Shown in pieces: positions 31,785-43,555 of a DNA stretch of 62,000 nucleotides. Below the pieces are notes generated by a model. It was given only the letters and a program-made list of their open reading frames with translations. It ran no database searches and was not told the origin of the DNA. The stretch comes from Zygnema cylindricum (taxonomy: Eukaryota > Streptophyta > Zygnematophyceae > Zygnematales > Zygnemataceae). Both the position numbers and the translations under genes were made by a program. The DNA is taken from contig JBBHKE010001724.1 in NCBI GenBank assembly GCA_037447655.1, forward strand, positions 33,435-95,434. Reading direction: 5' to 3'. Each line of letters begins with the position of its first letter. Position 1 is the stretch's first letter.

Positions 31785-32588
31785 AGGGTAGAATTCCATT
31801 AAGCGGTCCCAGTAAATGTATGGAAAATTCTACTAGCACCGTTTACTGGAAGACTCTTCTATGGAAGACTATTCCATGGAAGACTATTCTATAGAAGACT
31901 ATTCCATTTTGTGTCGGGCTAGTAACAAACCTTCCTCAATTATGATTGGTGCCACGTAGGTTAGAGTCCAGATTTGAAAATCTTAAAGAAAATCTTAAAG
32001 AAAGTCAAAACGAAATATTTGTACGACCGGAGGTAGTTAATGATTCGTACGTAAAGTTTGTGGCCAGATATTTGATTTTGAAAATGGAAATCAAAATTTC
32101 GAAACGGAATGGCAAAAAGACGCGGCGAACTTTTAAGGTCATGGCAATATTTGAATGTCGATGGATGTTTGACGGTGCGTGCCAAAATATTTTTGGCTCA
32201 CCTGCATCCGGCGTGGCAGGCGGCACATGGACTGTACGACGTAGGCACATGGCATATACGACGTGTAGACGTGTGATCGCTTGTTCAAAGCGGATATTTT
32301 TTTGCTTTTTCACGTGTACCAATGGTACACGTCTAGTATCATACAACTCTCCTCGCGAGGAGAGTATCGTCACACTGGATGATGTGCGCGATTGCTTCGC
32401 GGATCTGCAAAAGTAGAATATCCAACGGCCATGAATTACGCCTTCATCATTGGAGCTTCCCGACAACTTTCCAATAACGATATTTTGTCAGACAAAAAAA
32501 AATTTAAGTTACGGCAAGGTACGAATATGTACGAACGTGTAAGGCGTCCAGTAAGAACCACACTTTTTGTCTAATGGAATTATACCCT
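31785..32588. mobile_element. TIR element, TTCCATTA family (804 bp)
   Basis: The ends AGGGTAGAATTCCATTA and the inverse of TAATGGAATTATACCCT form imperfect terminal repeats like those at 8448-9196. The centre holds an 18-bp perfect palindrome, CTCTCCTCGCGAGGAGAG (32347-32364). Frames of about 155 residues run on both strands over the same bases (31946-32416 and 32005-32466). I recognise neither and cannot choose between them. Confidence 0.6.
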
Positions 32589-32592
32589 TACT

Positions 32593-32813
32593 TATTACGC
32601 GAATGGTTATTACAAAGGATTTTTTCGTCTCTTAAATCAACTTTTACCCGTACACACTTGTCGGCTTGTGAATCTGACGTTTGCGATTGAAAGTTAAGAT
32701 TCCCAGCTTCCGATTGGCGGTCTCAAAATGAAAATCCGACAAGTGTGTACGGAGAAAAGATGTTTTAAGTGGCTAAAAAAACCTGGACGCTAATAACGAT
32801 TCAAAGTGTACTG
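32593..32813. mobile_element. Composite MITE, outer CACCG repeats around inner fold-back
   Basis: The right outer end GCTAATAACGATTCAAAGTG and a decayed left outer end enclose a 139-bp inner fold-back (32631-32769) that ends CGGAGAAAAGATGTTTTAAG, as at 422-560. Confidence 0.6.
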
Positions 32814-32831
32814 TACCATTTACCTCAATAT

Positions 32832-33385
32832 CTATGGCATTACCTGAATTACAGAAGGTATGTCAGAAATACATCATTCTACAAAAATCAACTAATTAGT
32901 AAAAAGACAAAACTAACAAAACTATGTTCTCACGAATATTTACACCGACGTAATCCGTACATGATGAGTCACTCAAACTCGACTTTGGTCCTCCTTTGTC
33001 AATATTTGTCGGCGGTCTTTGTGTGCCGTCCATTTTCATAATTCGACATTGTAGATGAAATGGAGCGTGTCATTTCGGTCCTTAGGTTTATCTTTGAAAC
33101 AACAAATGGATATTCGAGGACATCTCCTTCCTCGTGACGACTACTATACGGAGAGTGTATGCATTACACCATGAATCGTTATTACTGTATTGAACGCTAA
33201 CTCGGGTACCTTTTATTTTTTTCAAATTCTCAAATAGTATTATCTATACTATTTAAAAAAAACCCCAATTCCTAATTAGAGTAAACGATTTTTTTGAAAA
33301 CTTCCAAATTCCCAATTAGCGTTAATAACGGTAGTTATTCCTATACGCTAAAAAAACTTCTACTCTAATAACGATTCCCGGTGTA
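32832..33385. repeat. Segmental duplication, unit 1 (empty-site copy)
   Basis: It matches 35452-36442 from CTATGGCATTACCTGAATTA through a CACCG MITE at 33165-33385. At 33091 it has the uninterrupted sequence TTTGAAACAACAAATGG where unit 2 carries a hAT-like insertion. Both copies contain ATGGCATTACCTGAATTACA followed by GAAG|GTATGT, which could be a short first exon with a donor site, but nothing downstream supports a gene. Confidence 0.75.
33165..33385. mobile_element. CACCG/TA-family MITE (221 bp)
   Basis: The left end is TACACCATGAATCGTTATTA. The right end reads AATAACGATTCCCGGTGTA. It is almost identical to 36222-36442, having been copied within the segmental duplication. Confidence 0.75.
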
Positions 33386-34822
33386 CCTTTCCAAACTTTC
33401 TCGACTTGTGCAAATTTCTCCATTTATGTAAAAAAGCATATTTTTTACAACTTGGACTTTGCCAAAGTCTAAAAGACTTACACTTTGAAATGCAAATAGG
33501 ACCATTACTTACGTGGAAAACGATTTTTTACAATATAAAAGATCCTCAATTAACATGCACAAAACCACATAATTGAATTCTTACAAGAAACAACATCAAA
33601 CCCTGAAAACTAATCGGAAAAAAAGTTACACACTCTCGAGGAAAGTGCAAATCATCGTGGCAAAATTGTTTACATGTACGATTTCTTTGTCATCAAGAAG
33701 ATGACATTCGTAAAAGACCTCGCAATATTTAAAACTAAATGCACATGTAAATGGATATTTATTCACCCCCTTTTTTTTGCTTTTACTTTTAGTTTTCCTT
33801 TTATATATAATAATGCATGCAAATTTTTCCTTTTGTCTTGTGCGACCTCTCTTTATTTCGCGCCTAAAGAGACTTTTCAAGTATTGAAATTAAATTTTAA
33901 TTTCTAAAATTAAAACGCGTTGACTCACCCGTTTTAAAAACATCCAACAATTACGAAAAATCAAAAATGTTTAAAAATCCAGAAAATAAATTTGCAAATT
34001 GGAGGCTTTTGACATTCTCGGAAATTAGAGAAATTAGAATTAAAGAAATCAGAATCTTCAGAAACAAACTTTCTAAGGAAAAAAAAAATGCAGATTTTAG
34101 GAAATCCACACATTTAAGAAATAAATCAAAATTTTAAGGAATCAAATTTTGAAAACATTTTGAAAATTCCGACAGCTATATTCGGAAGATCCAATCGAAC
34201 TGTCACGTCACATAACGGAATAGCTGAATCCATGTCAGTTCCGTCGAGGAAAAGATAAACGACGGAAACAAAGTAACAATGGCGAAATAAAAATGACGGG
34301 AAAAAAAAAAAACTAATAATTAAAATAACCGTAAAAACGCATGTAAATCAGGAAAAAAAAATAAATTACATGTGCGAAAAGAGGAAGGAAAAAATTGTTA
34401 GGTTCAATGTTGTAATCGGCTGTCGTGGCATGTCGCGCGGCCGTATTATTTGTCGTTTTGTCTTTGTGGGTGGTTTGGCGTCATTGTGTCTTTTAGATCG
34501 TTTCGTAGATTCCTGGTCTCGCGTAGATTCGGTTTTGCGATGACCAGGTTCAATTGTCGTTTGTTATGTACGGGTTTGTTTGGGTTGTACGTTTAGGTAC
34601 ATATTCTTTTGTTGTACTTTAGTTTTATGTTGTTTCGCGTATGGACGCGATTTGATTTGTAGGCGCTCAGTGCGTACTTTATAGTTTGGTTTGTTTTGGT
34701 TGTTTGGTTGTGTAACGTTACATTTTTAGTACTATATACTGCAGCTTAGTTGGAGGGAAAACTTAATCTTTTATGGGAGAAAATGTCCGTGAAATATATT
34801 GGCTTTCGTGGACAGCTTTCTC
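33386..34822. other. AT-rich stretch, no gene recognised
   Basis: Frames at 33626-33880 (minus) and 33674-33907 (plus) overlap each other and resemble nothing I know. The part from 34400 on is GT-rich with no clear structure. Confidence 0.3.
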
Positions 34823-34832
34823 NNNNNNNNNN
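34823..34832. other. Assembly gap (10 N)
   Basis: Ten undetermined bases sit at the start of a purine repeat. The true gap length is unknown, so distances across it are unreliable. Confidence 0.98.
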
Positions 34833-35035
34833 GAGGGAAGGAGGGAGGGCAGGTTGGGAGGGAGGGAGGGAGGGAGGGAGGGAGGGAAGGATGGAAAGAA
34901 GGAAAGAGGGAGGGAGGGAAGGTGGGAAGAGAGAGAGGGCAGATAGGGAGGGAGGGAGGGAGGGAGGGAAGGAAGGAGAGAGGGCAGGATTAGGAGGGAG
35001 GGAGGGGAGAGAGGGATGATTGGGAGGGAGAGAAA
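34833..35035. repeat. GGAGGGAGG purine tract
   Basis: Tandem GGGAG/GGGA units of about 200 bp directly follow the gap. The assembly probably broke in this repeat. Confidence 0.85.
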
Positions 35036-35451
35036 GTGAAAGAATGTAAAAAAAAAGTAAAAGAAAAGTAAGTTTAATGTTTAGTGTAATAAGAAAGCGA
35101 AAAACCGAGAAGAAAGGAAAGTAAAAAGAAAGTGAAAGAATGGTTCAAATAGGACTATGCAGGTTGTTTGTTTTTGTCGCCACTTTTCTTTTCGGTTGAG
35201 GTTTGTTTTTTTTTTTTTTTTTTTAAGCGTTCCTCTTTGTTTGTATATGTTGTTGTACGGTTGAAAAACGATGGCTTTGTACGGACGGATTTGAATCATC
35301 GGCGCTTAATCGTACGGCAATATGAATCACATCGCGACGTTTTTGTTGACGTGAGATGACGTGAAAGGCGTTTCACGTCCAAACAAAACAAAAGGACATT
35401 CATTTCCTCATCTCATTCATCATTCATTCCCTGTGTGAATGCAGCAAATAA
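35036..35451. other. Spacer, nothing recognised
   Basis: There is an A-rich segment and a T run (35209-35224). No supported gene. Confidence 0.3.
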
Positions 35452-35735
35452 CTATGGCATTACCTGAATTACAGAAGGTATGTCAGAAATACATCATTCT
35501 ACAAAAATCAACTACAGTACAGTAATTAGCAAAAAGACAAAACTAACAAAACTATGTTCTCACGAATATTTTCACCGAGGTAAACCGTACATGCTGAGTC
35601 ACCCAAACTCGCCTTTGGTCCTCCTTCGTCAATATTTGTCGGCGGTCTTTGTGCGCCGTCCGTTTTCCTAATTCGACATTGTAGATGGAATGGCGCGTGT
35701 CATCTCGGTCCTCAGGTTTATCCTTGAAACTACAA

Positions 35736-36149
35736 TAGTGTTGGGTATCGGGTAAATTCATATCGCGATAATTTCGATATTCAATAATTCGAATATCGAT
35801 CGAGCAGATTCCTCGATATATCGTACCGAGACCACCATAAATTATCACGATATATATCGCAAAAACTTTGTCCGTACAGTCCTAGTACGGAAAATCGTAC
35901 CGTAAATCGTACCGTAAATCGTACGGAAAATCGTACGGATACCCCTCCCCCACTAAGCGCGCGCCCAGGGGGAGGATTGAAAAAAAAATCGGGAAAAAAA
36001 CAAAATAATAATAATGCCTCGATATATTGGCGATACGATATATCGCAATAATTTGGTTTTCGATATATCGAAGCGATTCATCGATTATCGGGAACCTGAA
36101 ATTCGATATAAATCGAATATCGGCAAAAGGTCCTCAATACCCAACACTA
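35736..36149. mobile_element. hAT-like non-autonomous element (414 bp)
   Basis: Terminal repeats are TAGTGTTGGGTAT(C/T)G. Direct repeats CTTGAAAC (35723-35730 and 36150-36157) flank it and extend to 13 bp with one mismatch. The empty site is preserved at 33091. The body is made of ATATCG palindromes and a short TCGTACGG repeat. An 8-bp duplication fits the hAT superfamily. Confidence 0.75.
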
Positions 36150-36221
36150 CTTGAAACAACAAATGGATGTTCGAGGACGTCTCCTTCCTCGTGACGACTG
36201 CTATACCGAGAGTGTATGCAT

Positions 36222-36442
36222 TACACCGTGAATCGTTATTACCGTATTGAACGCTAATTCAGGTACCTTTTATTTTTTTCAAATTCTCAAATTGAATTGT
36301 CCATACTATTTAAAAAAAGCCCCAATTCCTAATTAGAGTAGACGATTTCTTTGAAAACTTCCAAATTCCCAATTAGCGTTAATAACGTTAATTATTCCTA
36401 TACGCTAAAAAAACTTCTACTCTAATAACGATTCAAGGTGTA
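36222..36442. mobile_element. CACCG/TA-family MITE (221 bp)
   Basis: The ends are TACACCGTGAATCGTTATTA and AATAACGATTCAAGGTGTA. It is the sister copy of 33165-33385. Confidence 0.75.
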
Positions 36443-36968
36443 GTGTATGCATTAGTGTACTCCTCACTGTGTTACTCTAACACTAAATCTGATTCATACT
36501 CAACTAAACTAACCGTAAATATTCTAAGTCTTGAACCGCCTCTATTTCCTCACACCCGAGGCATGGAGAGGACTAAATCTTTCAAAACAACACTCCCCTA
36601 ATGCTTTATACTCTAGTAGCCACTTAGACCACAAGACTCTCTGCAGAAATATAATTTAGGTGCAGCCAAGGGTTTTGTCATCATGTGCGCTAGCATTTTT
36701 CCATGCGGTAAGTAGCTAATTATCAGGATCCTCCCCATCACTTTCTCCATCACAAAGTGTAACTTTATCAATATGGTTACCCTTGAAATGATAATTGGGA
36801 TTAGAAGCAATAGCAATAGCTGCTTGGTGTCCCACCACACTATTTGCGCACCAGATTGCATAAAATGGAGCTCTTTAAGAGATGATTTACCAATAGAAGC
36901 TCTTTGACAAATGGGCTTGCAACCATGTATTGCTCCTCTATTGTTGATTGAGCTGTCATTTTTTGAAG
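36443..36968 (-). pseudogene. Copia fragment H, RNase H end and LTR stub
   Basis: On the minus strand, MTAQSTIEEQYMVASPF and YLPHGKMLAHMMTKPLAAP are the RNase H core and C-terminus of a copia element. A purine tract GGGGAG and a 150-bp LTR remnant (ending ACAACA at 36592) follow. The upstream part is cut at 36969 by the LTR of element F. H is the oldest layer of the nest. Confidence 0.75.
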
Positions 36969-37510
36969 TGTTGAAAAGGGTAATTCTTACTTCACTTATC
37001 TTTTGTTACACTCTAGAGATACGGAGAGAGAGAGAGAGTCAAATAGAAACCATGGCTGCCTCGTTGGTGGATAAGGTGGCACACTAAGGGAGAGGACAAA
37101 AAGGCACTTCAACAAAAAGGTTGGACTGGTCCAGATATGATCCTGGGCCCTACATTGTCCATAGTAGCCTACAACCTTATTAGCTAAGTTGTTGTAGAAT
37201 TGTTATAGTTAGTGAGTGTGATATTTTAATAAAAAATAACGCGACGACTAACTCATTTAACAAAACAAATTGTCGAGGTGACGCATGTGAACCAACGGCA
37301 TGTGTTCACAATATGACATTATGCACGCACGCCGATCGCAACCATATAAACACATTTCATCGGACAATCGTGATTGCAGCCGCCAACCCGCAATGGATCT
37401 TTAGGCGGCTTTCGAAGATGACGTTACGCGATGCCAGGTGGCATCATATAATTCGACACCAAAGAAGACGGGAGGAGGAACCATGGTTTGTATGCTTGGG
37501 TGACATTTAT
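36969..37510 (+). mobile_element. Element F, first piece of the 5' LTR
   Basis: It starts TGTTGAAAAGGGTAATTC, as in other LTRs of this group, and stops at GACATTTAT where element D begins. The LTR continues at 45842 with TATTCAATGGGAAAG. Joining the pieces restores similarity to the end of the solo LTR at 40968-42082 (GGGTGGCACTTATTCATTG there). Confidence 0.7.
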
Positions 37511-38204
37511 TGTAAAATTTTGTGGACTCCATAGTCCTACAAAATCATCAGCTAAAAGAAAGCCTCTAGTATAACCCTGGCCTACTATTGTTCATAAAGG
37601 AATATTTGCCACTTACGCAGGTAAAAACTTTAACCAGCGTCACCCCTGTGAGGACAATACTCCGTCGAGTCGAACGCAAATAAAATCTCTAAATTTGTTC
37701 CCCTGAGTAGTTAGTTATGGTTGTTCAAAGACCGCGGACTTATATAAATGGCCTCTATGAGAGAGGGATTCTAAAAAACTCTAAGTCTTAACTACTTACA
37801 CCCATAGTCTGCTCACTAAACCCTTAGCCAATTATAGGACTGTGAAGTACTGCGAAATATGTACAAAAATTACTAGTCGCCACAGAAATTGTACGACATC
37901 ATGAAAAATAGTGCACAATCTATGCCCGACACCATAGATTGGTGGTCTTGTCCTCTTGTGCCGACCTATGACGACCTGCCAGTTGTCACTTTGTGGCTAT
38001 TTTGGGGCAAGCCACTAAAAACGACATTTTGCCCGTCAGTGCTCACATGAGCAGTCGGATCTTGAAATGTCATCCGTCCGATTTAGACGGCGCGTGGAAT
38101 ATTCTTTGCAGTTGTCATACTCCGTCGTTTTATGTCAAATGTCGTTTCATAACCTTTGCAGCTTGTTTATATTGTAGTCAAGCCTTTTATTTGCAACAGC
38201 TCTG

Positions 38205-38280
38205 CTATGACTTAGGGGATAACGCATACGTCTAATTCCGCAACTGTAGGACTCAAGATCAAATCTCATCTGGGTCACCC
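38205..38280 (+). other. tRNA-like sequence in the 3' LTR of D
   Basis: GACTTAGGGGATAACGC followed by AAGATCAAATCTC resembles tRNA D- and T-arms, antisense to D. The equivalent in the 5' LTR is at 45618-45705. Confidence 0.4.
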
Positions 38281-40967
38281 TTATTGGTATGATCCATTCT
38301 ATCTCTCTCTCTCTCCTTTAGCTTTGGCCCCCATGGGCAGCAATGTCTTCCTCGCGCGGCTTTTTCCATGTGTTTGCTCTAAAAATTATAAGTAGGATAG
38401 GAATTACCTTTTTCTTATTTCCAACACTCCTCTTAATTCCTAGCCACTTTTCAGTTATAGACCACTTTCTTTTCTTCAATAAATGAGTTTAGGTGATGGG
38501 ACAAATTCAACCATCATATCCGCTATCATCTGCCCATCTAGTTTACACATAAATTTGACAATTTTATTTTCCACTTTCTTTTTAACAAAGCTTAACTTAA
38601 TATCCATGTGTTTTTCTTTAAAGTGGTGTTTGGGATTGGTTGTGATAGCAATGGGCGCCTCATTATCACAAAAGATATTTTCAATTCCAATCTTCATAAA
38701 TCCCTATTTTTGGAGCAAACATTTCACCCACATCAACCTGTATATCGTAACACAAGCTGCCATATACTCAGCCTCCGTGCTTGCTACTCAAACAGCAAGC
38801 ACCCTCCCCATTTTTCAAAATATACCTAGAGTAGATCTTCTAACAAGAACATCACCATAACTAGCATCACTCTAAGTGGTGATGTTAGTAATTCCCCCTC
38901 CAAGATGCAACCATAAATCATGAGTTCTAATTAGATACCTCATTACTCTCTTAGCTGCTTCCCAGTCTCTTTTTTTGAGATTGTTAAGACTTCTACTCAA
39001 GACTTTGAATGCTGCAGCTATGTTGCGCCTAGTGCAGTTCATAAAGTAAATCAAACTACCTACAACTTGCTTTTACCTGATTCTCTCCTTAAACTCTTTC
39101 TCTTCCTCACTCATCTCATCTTTCAAAATAATCACCCCTCTCTCATCTGCCCCTTCATTTATTTTCTTTATCTCCATAGGAGTTGTACATCCATAAGCCT
39201 TGTTCATTCCAAATTTCTCAAGCATATTACCTATTGTCTCTTTTTGAAATAATCTAATTATTTTCTTTTCCCTATCTCTTTCCATCTGAATTCCCAGTAA
39301 ATACTTTGCCTCCCCTATGTCTTTCATATCGAATTAACTTCTCAAATCATTCTTAAGTTTTGTGATCATTTCCAAAGACTTACTCAATACCAATAGATCA
39401 TCCACATAAACAACAATATAAATGACTCCATTCTCATCCTCAAACAAGTAAATGGAGTTGTCTAAGCCGATTCTAATGAATCCTTGCTTCGTAAAAAACG
39501 CATCCAACTGGATGTTCCATTGTTGTCGCGCCTGTTTTAGTCCATAAAGGGACTTCATTAACCTGCAAACTTTGCTCTCCTCACCTTTCTCCACAAACCC
39601 CTCCGGTTACTTTATAAAGATCTCTTCCTCCAATTCTCCGTGGAGGAAGGCGGTCTTAATATCCATCTCATGTAGTTCCATGTCTTCCGCTGCGGCCAAA
39701 CTTAGCAAAATTTTGACCGATGGAAACCTCACCATCGGTGCATAGGTTTCCTTATATATTATTTCCTCTTTTTTTGTGTACCCCTTTGCCACTAACCGAG
39801 CATAGAATCTCTCAATAAAGTTATCATGATTCAATTTTAACTTAAAAACCCATTTATATCGAATAGGTTTTCTATCCGGAGGACAATCTACAAACTCCTA
39901 AGTTTTAGCCTCCATATTGAGTTCGTTTCATCATTTATTGCAGCTCTCTATCTCTCACACTCTTTACGGTTGATAGCCTTCTGATAGGTTTGAGGCTCAT
40001 CAGGATGTGAAATTTTTGTGAGCTGATTGTTTACCTATTTTTCTAGCAATCATTTACTCATTTTTTTTCTCATTCAAACTTGAGGCAGGAATAGATGGCA
40101 TTCTCAGGTTCTTTCCAGCTGGTTTTTGCTCTTCTTCTTGTTCTTCCTCAGTCTCACTTCCTCGGAGGAGGTCTCCCTTGATCTTCGTGTACAATGGGGA
40201 TTTGGTTTCCACTTGAAGTTCAACTTCTGGTTGTCCCTCCTTTCCTTCATCCTTTTCTGATCCTTGAATTGTTTCTAATATCGAAAGTTGTGATTTTATT
40301 TCAAACCTATCATTCGAAACCATCCTGCTTTTTACTACCTTGTTGAAATTAAACTGATTACTTGATTTCCCTTCATCCAGTACAACTAATTGTTTCACTA
40401 GAATCACATCTTTCCAATGTAAATCATAAACTTTGTATCCTTTTACATCATCTGAATATACCACTAGATATCCAAGACTTCCCTTTTCTTCCATTTTCCA
40501 CAAAGATTTGTCATTATTTAAACTATAAACTTGACTTCTAAAGACTTTTAAGTGTGACAAATGTGGTTTTTTTCCAATCCACCTTTCATAAAAAGTTACA
40601 TCTTTCACTGTTGATGTGAGAACTCTATTCTTGAGATAGTTGGCACAATTCAAAGCCTTGGCCCAAAACTGATAACTAATTTTCTTATCACTTAGCATGC
40701 ACCTAACACTGTCGCCAAATGTCCTATTTAGTCTCTCAAGTACTCCATTCTGTTGTGGAATATAAAATACAGTTAGTGTTGGATACCTTCATTGTTAAGA
40801 AACTCCTTAAACTTCATTGAAGTATATTCCCCCATATTATTAGTCCCTATTCTCATAATAAGTGACGCATGGAGCTTCTCACTCCATGTTTTATATTCTT
40901 TAAAAATGGAAAAAGCTTCTAACTTTGTCCTTATAAAGTAGACTCGAGAATACCGAGACCAATCACT

Positions 40968-42082
40968 TGTTGAAAAATGGTATTTTATATTTTATCTTTT
41001 TGGGTCCTGCATTTCTCATACTTGTCGTAGTCACTGAGAACTGACTGGCAGCCATGTCTGCCTTAGACAGATGAGAAGACAGACATGAGATATGGCTCCT
41101 GCAAAAGTAACAATGTCTCAGACAGGATTTGATCCTGTCTCCTCCGGTGAAGAACCGTACGGCCTAGGCATCCGCCTTATCCGTTAGGTCTTGATGAAAC
41201 GTAACATACTTTGTATTTGATGTTTATTTAAAGTTATATCTACTGCATATTCCATTTAACATCCTAGGAAACGAAACACTACATGGAACGTGTGGTACCG
41301 CACGAAATGCAGTACCGCACGAAATTAATGAAACAAACATTTAATTTTCAACGGACGAAATTAAATGTTGCGATCGACGGCTCACAAACCGAGAACGAAT
41401 TTCACGCGGTCAACACGGAATATTGACCGTCGAAATTCAACGGTCAACACGGAACATTGACCGGTGAAATTCAACGGTCAACATTTATTCGGCGCGCCGT
41501 CAGATCCAACGGCGGAAATCGGTCGCCGTAAAAGAACGGACGGCACGCATGAGTGCCGAGATGCCGGAAAACCTATCTGGGAGAAGTTCGGCGAAATGGG
41601 AGGAAACGACACGTGGCATCATCCTATTGGACGCCGGAAAAGGAAAAAGGACAGAATGACGTTGACCTATAAGCCACGTGGCAGACCGGGAGTGGTGCCA
41701 AATATTTCCGTACATAAAGTACGGCGGCTTCTGTACTTTATATGTACGATAATTAGGGTAATGGTTTTTGATTGGTTTAGAATTGCTATTAGGAGTTTTT
41801 CAGGACTTAGAAAAATATTGAAAAGTCCTCTCTCTCCCAGAGGCCATCTGTACAAATATGCTGTCTTTGAACAGCCATAACTTAATGCTCGGGTGAGCAA
41901 ATTCAGTGATTCTTTTTGCTACGGACTCAGGGGAGTCCAGGCTACACAGGGGTGTAGTCGGTCAGAGTTTTTGCGTGCCAGGGTGGCACTTATTCATTGC
42001 CAAAGTCAAAACTGCAAATATTATCCTAGAGGCTTCATATAAGCTGGACATTTTGTGTACCAATGGAGGTCACAGAATTTCA
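40968..42082 (+). mobile_element. Solo LTR in D integrase, target duplication TCACT
   Basis: The ends are TGTTGAAAAATGG and GAATTTCA, with TCACT at 40963-40967 and 42083-42087. The sequence belongs to the LTR group of C, D and G. It is oriented opposite to D. A tRNA-like segment lies on its minus strand. Confidence 0.9.
41115..41200 (-). other. Best-preserved tRNA-like segment of the LTR family
   Basis: On the minus strand a possible 6-bp acceptor stem (GTTTCA with TGAGAC), a D-arm-like CTAACGGATAAGGC and a T-arm ACAGG-ATCAAAT-CCTGT with a 7-base loop can be drawn. The length is 86. The anticodon arm is unclear. It is antisense to the LTR, as in the other copies. This is likely a captured tRNA module rather than a cellular tRNA gene. 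Confidence 0.55.
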
Positions 42083-42494
42083 TCACTCTAGATAGTTAGC
42101 ATAAACCTTTTACCACCAGCACATAAGACTCTAGCTAGTCCACACACCGTGTGTACTATTTCTAACATTTTTTCCCTTTAAAAAATGGTAGCTTTTGGAA
42201 ACGGCAACCTTTATATTTCCCCTTTTGCACATCCACTACAATCATCCAGTTCCATTTCACCCCCAAGCATAATCCCTTCTACAATGCCATTAGAAATAAT
42301 TTCCCTTATCTTGTCTACATGAACATGCCCCAATCTCTTATACAAAACTCCTTGCTTGCCATTACTCAAAACAAGGCCAAACATCCTTTGCTTTCCTTTT
42401 CAGTTATGAAGAAAGCCTCATCTTTGAAACTAACAATTATAATTCCCTTGTATTTGTATTATTGTCGAAAACCTTGTCATCCAACACCAAAGTT

Positions 42495-43555
42495 TGTTGT
42501 CCATAGCCTATTTCAGCCATGGATTACTCACGGAAACACCCACAGACTACCTCAAAAACAACTGTGTTTCAGACAGCACAGACTACTCCACAATAAACAG
42601 TACCACCTCAAACTGCACCAATATGCAGTATACCATATGCACTGTACACTCCAGTTACAGCCAAATCAACGAAGGCATCTAGAAGATATAAGCTCCAGAG
42701 TTTCCCAAAAAACAGCTGACAGCTTCACACACTAACCACTTAGACCTATCACAGGATCTTATAGAAATAACAGAATAGAATTAAATTGCACACACATATA
42801 GATTCTATATCATAGAATAACTTCACAAAGTTTCAGATGAAAACACCAAACAGGGTGATCACACCAACAGGTCAAAGATGCAAAAAACAGTTTGCCATTG
42901 CTTTGATAAACTTGATTGTGATATCACAAATAATCTAAGTCCTACAAGTTATACTCAGAGAATTCACTACTATATGTACGGAGGCATAAAAGCCGTACAT
43001 TAACTACCACCTACCTAAATTACTACGAGCATACCCGAATAATTCGATGTATGTCATAATGAATTATTCTATACTAATAAACTAAATAACAAAAGGACAA
43101 ACCTCTGTTCAACCAAATATTTACATCGACATTGCCAAAAAATTCAACTTGCTCAGTCACTTGTGATCTTCGTATGAATCTCGTCCACCGACTTCATTCA
43201 TATCAACAGCAACTGCGTTGTCACAAACCTGGACATATCCAAAAATAACCGCAGCTTCGTAGCAGCTGCGTTGTCTTATCTAAAGTACATTTGTTTCAAA
43301 TTGATGCGCCGTATTGGTGGTGCATATTTCAACGTTTCCTACATTTCAAATCGGATCGATTCGCGATCCGCCGTCCATTTCTTACTACGTTGTCACGCCA
43401 CTCAATAACTCACTTACTTCACTTTAGTTTTATCCCTACGTTCGGCCCCCCAATCCTTGAATCCAGTCAAATCTCCACATTAATAATATACGCACGAAAC
43501 GTCTCAAGCGTACAAAAAGTCGCGTACGCACGAAATTATTTTTTCAAAAACAACA
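42495..43555 (-). mobile_element. Solo LTR of family P in element D, target duplication AAGTT
   Basis: It starts TGTTGTCCATAGCC and ends CAAAAACAACA on the plus strand, flanked by AAGTT at 42490-42494 and 43556-43560. It is 1061 bp. It is the same family as 25953-27296 and 59565-60874. Confidence 0.9.

Larger units (their letters stand above)
35452..36442. repeat. Segmental duplication, unit 2 (with insertion)
   Basis: It matches 32832-33385 and is interrupted by the element at 35736-36149. It ends with the MITE at 36222-36442. Confidence 0.75.

Noticed and set aside
32005-32466. 153-residue minus-strand frame as a gene
   Set aside because: A plus-strand frame of equal length covers the same bases, neither resembles a known family, and the segment is a TIR element.
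41464-41880. 138-residue frame
   Set aside because: It lies inside the solo LTR at 40968-42082 and is not kept in related LTRs.
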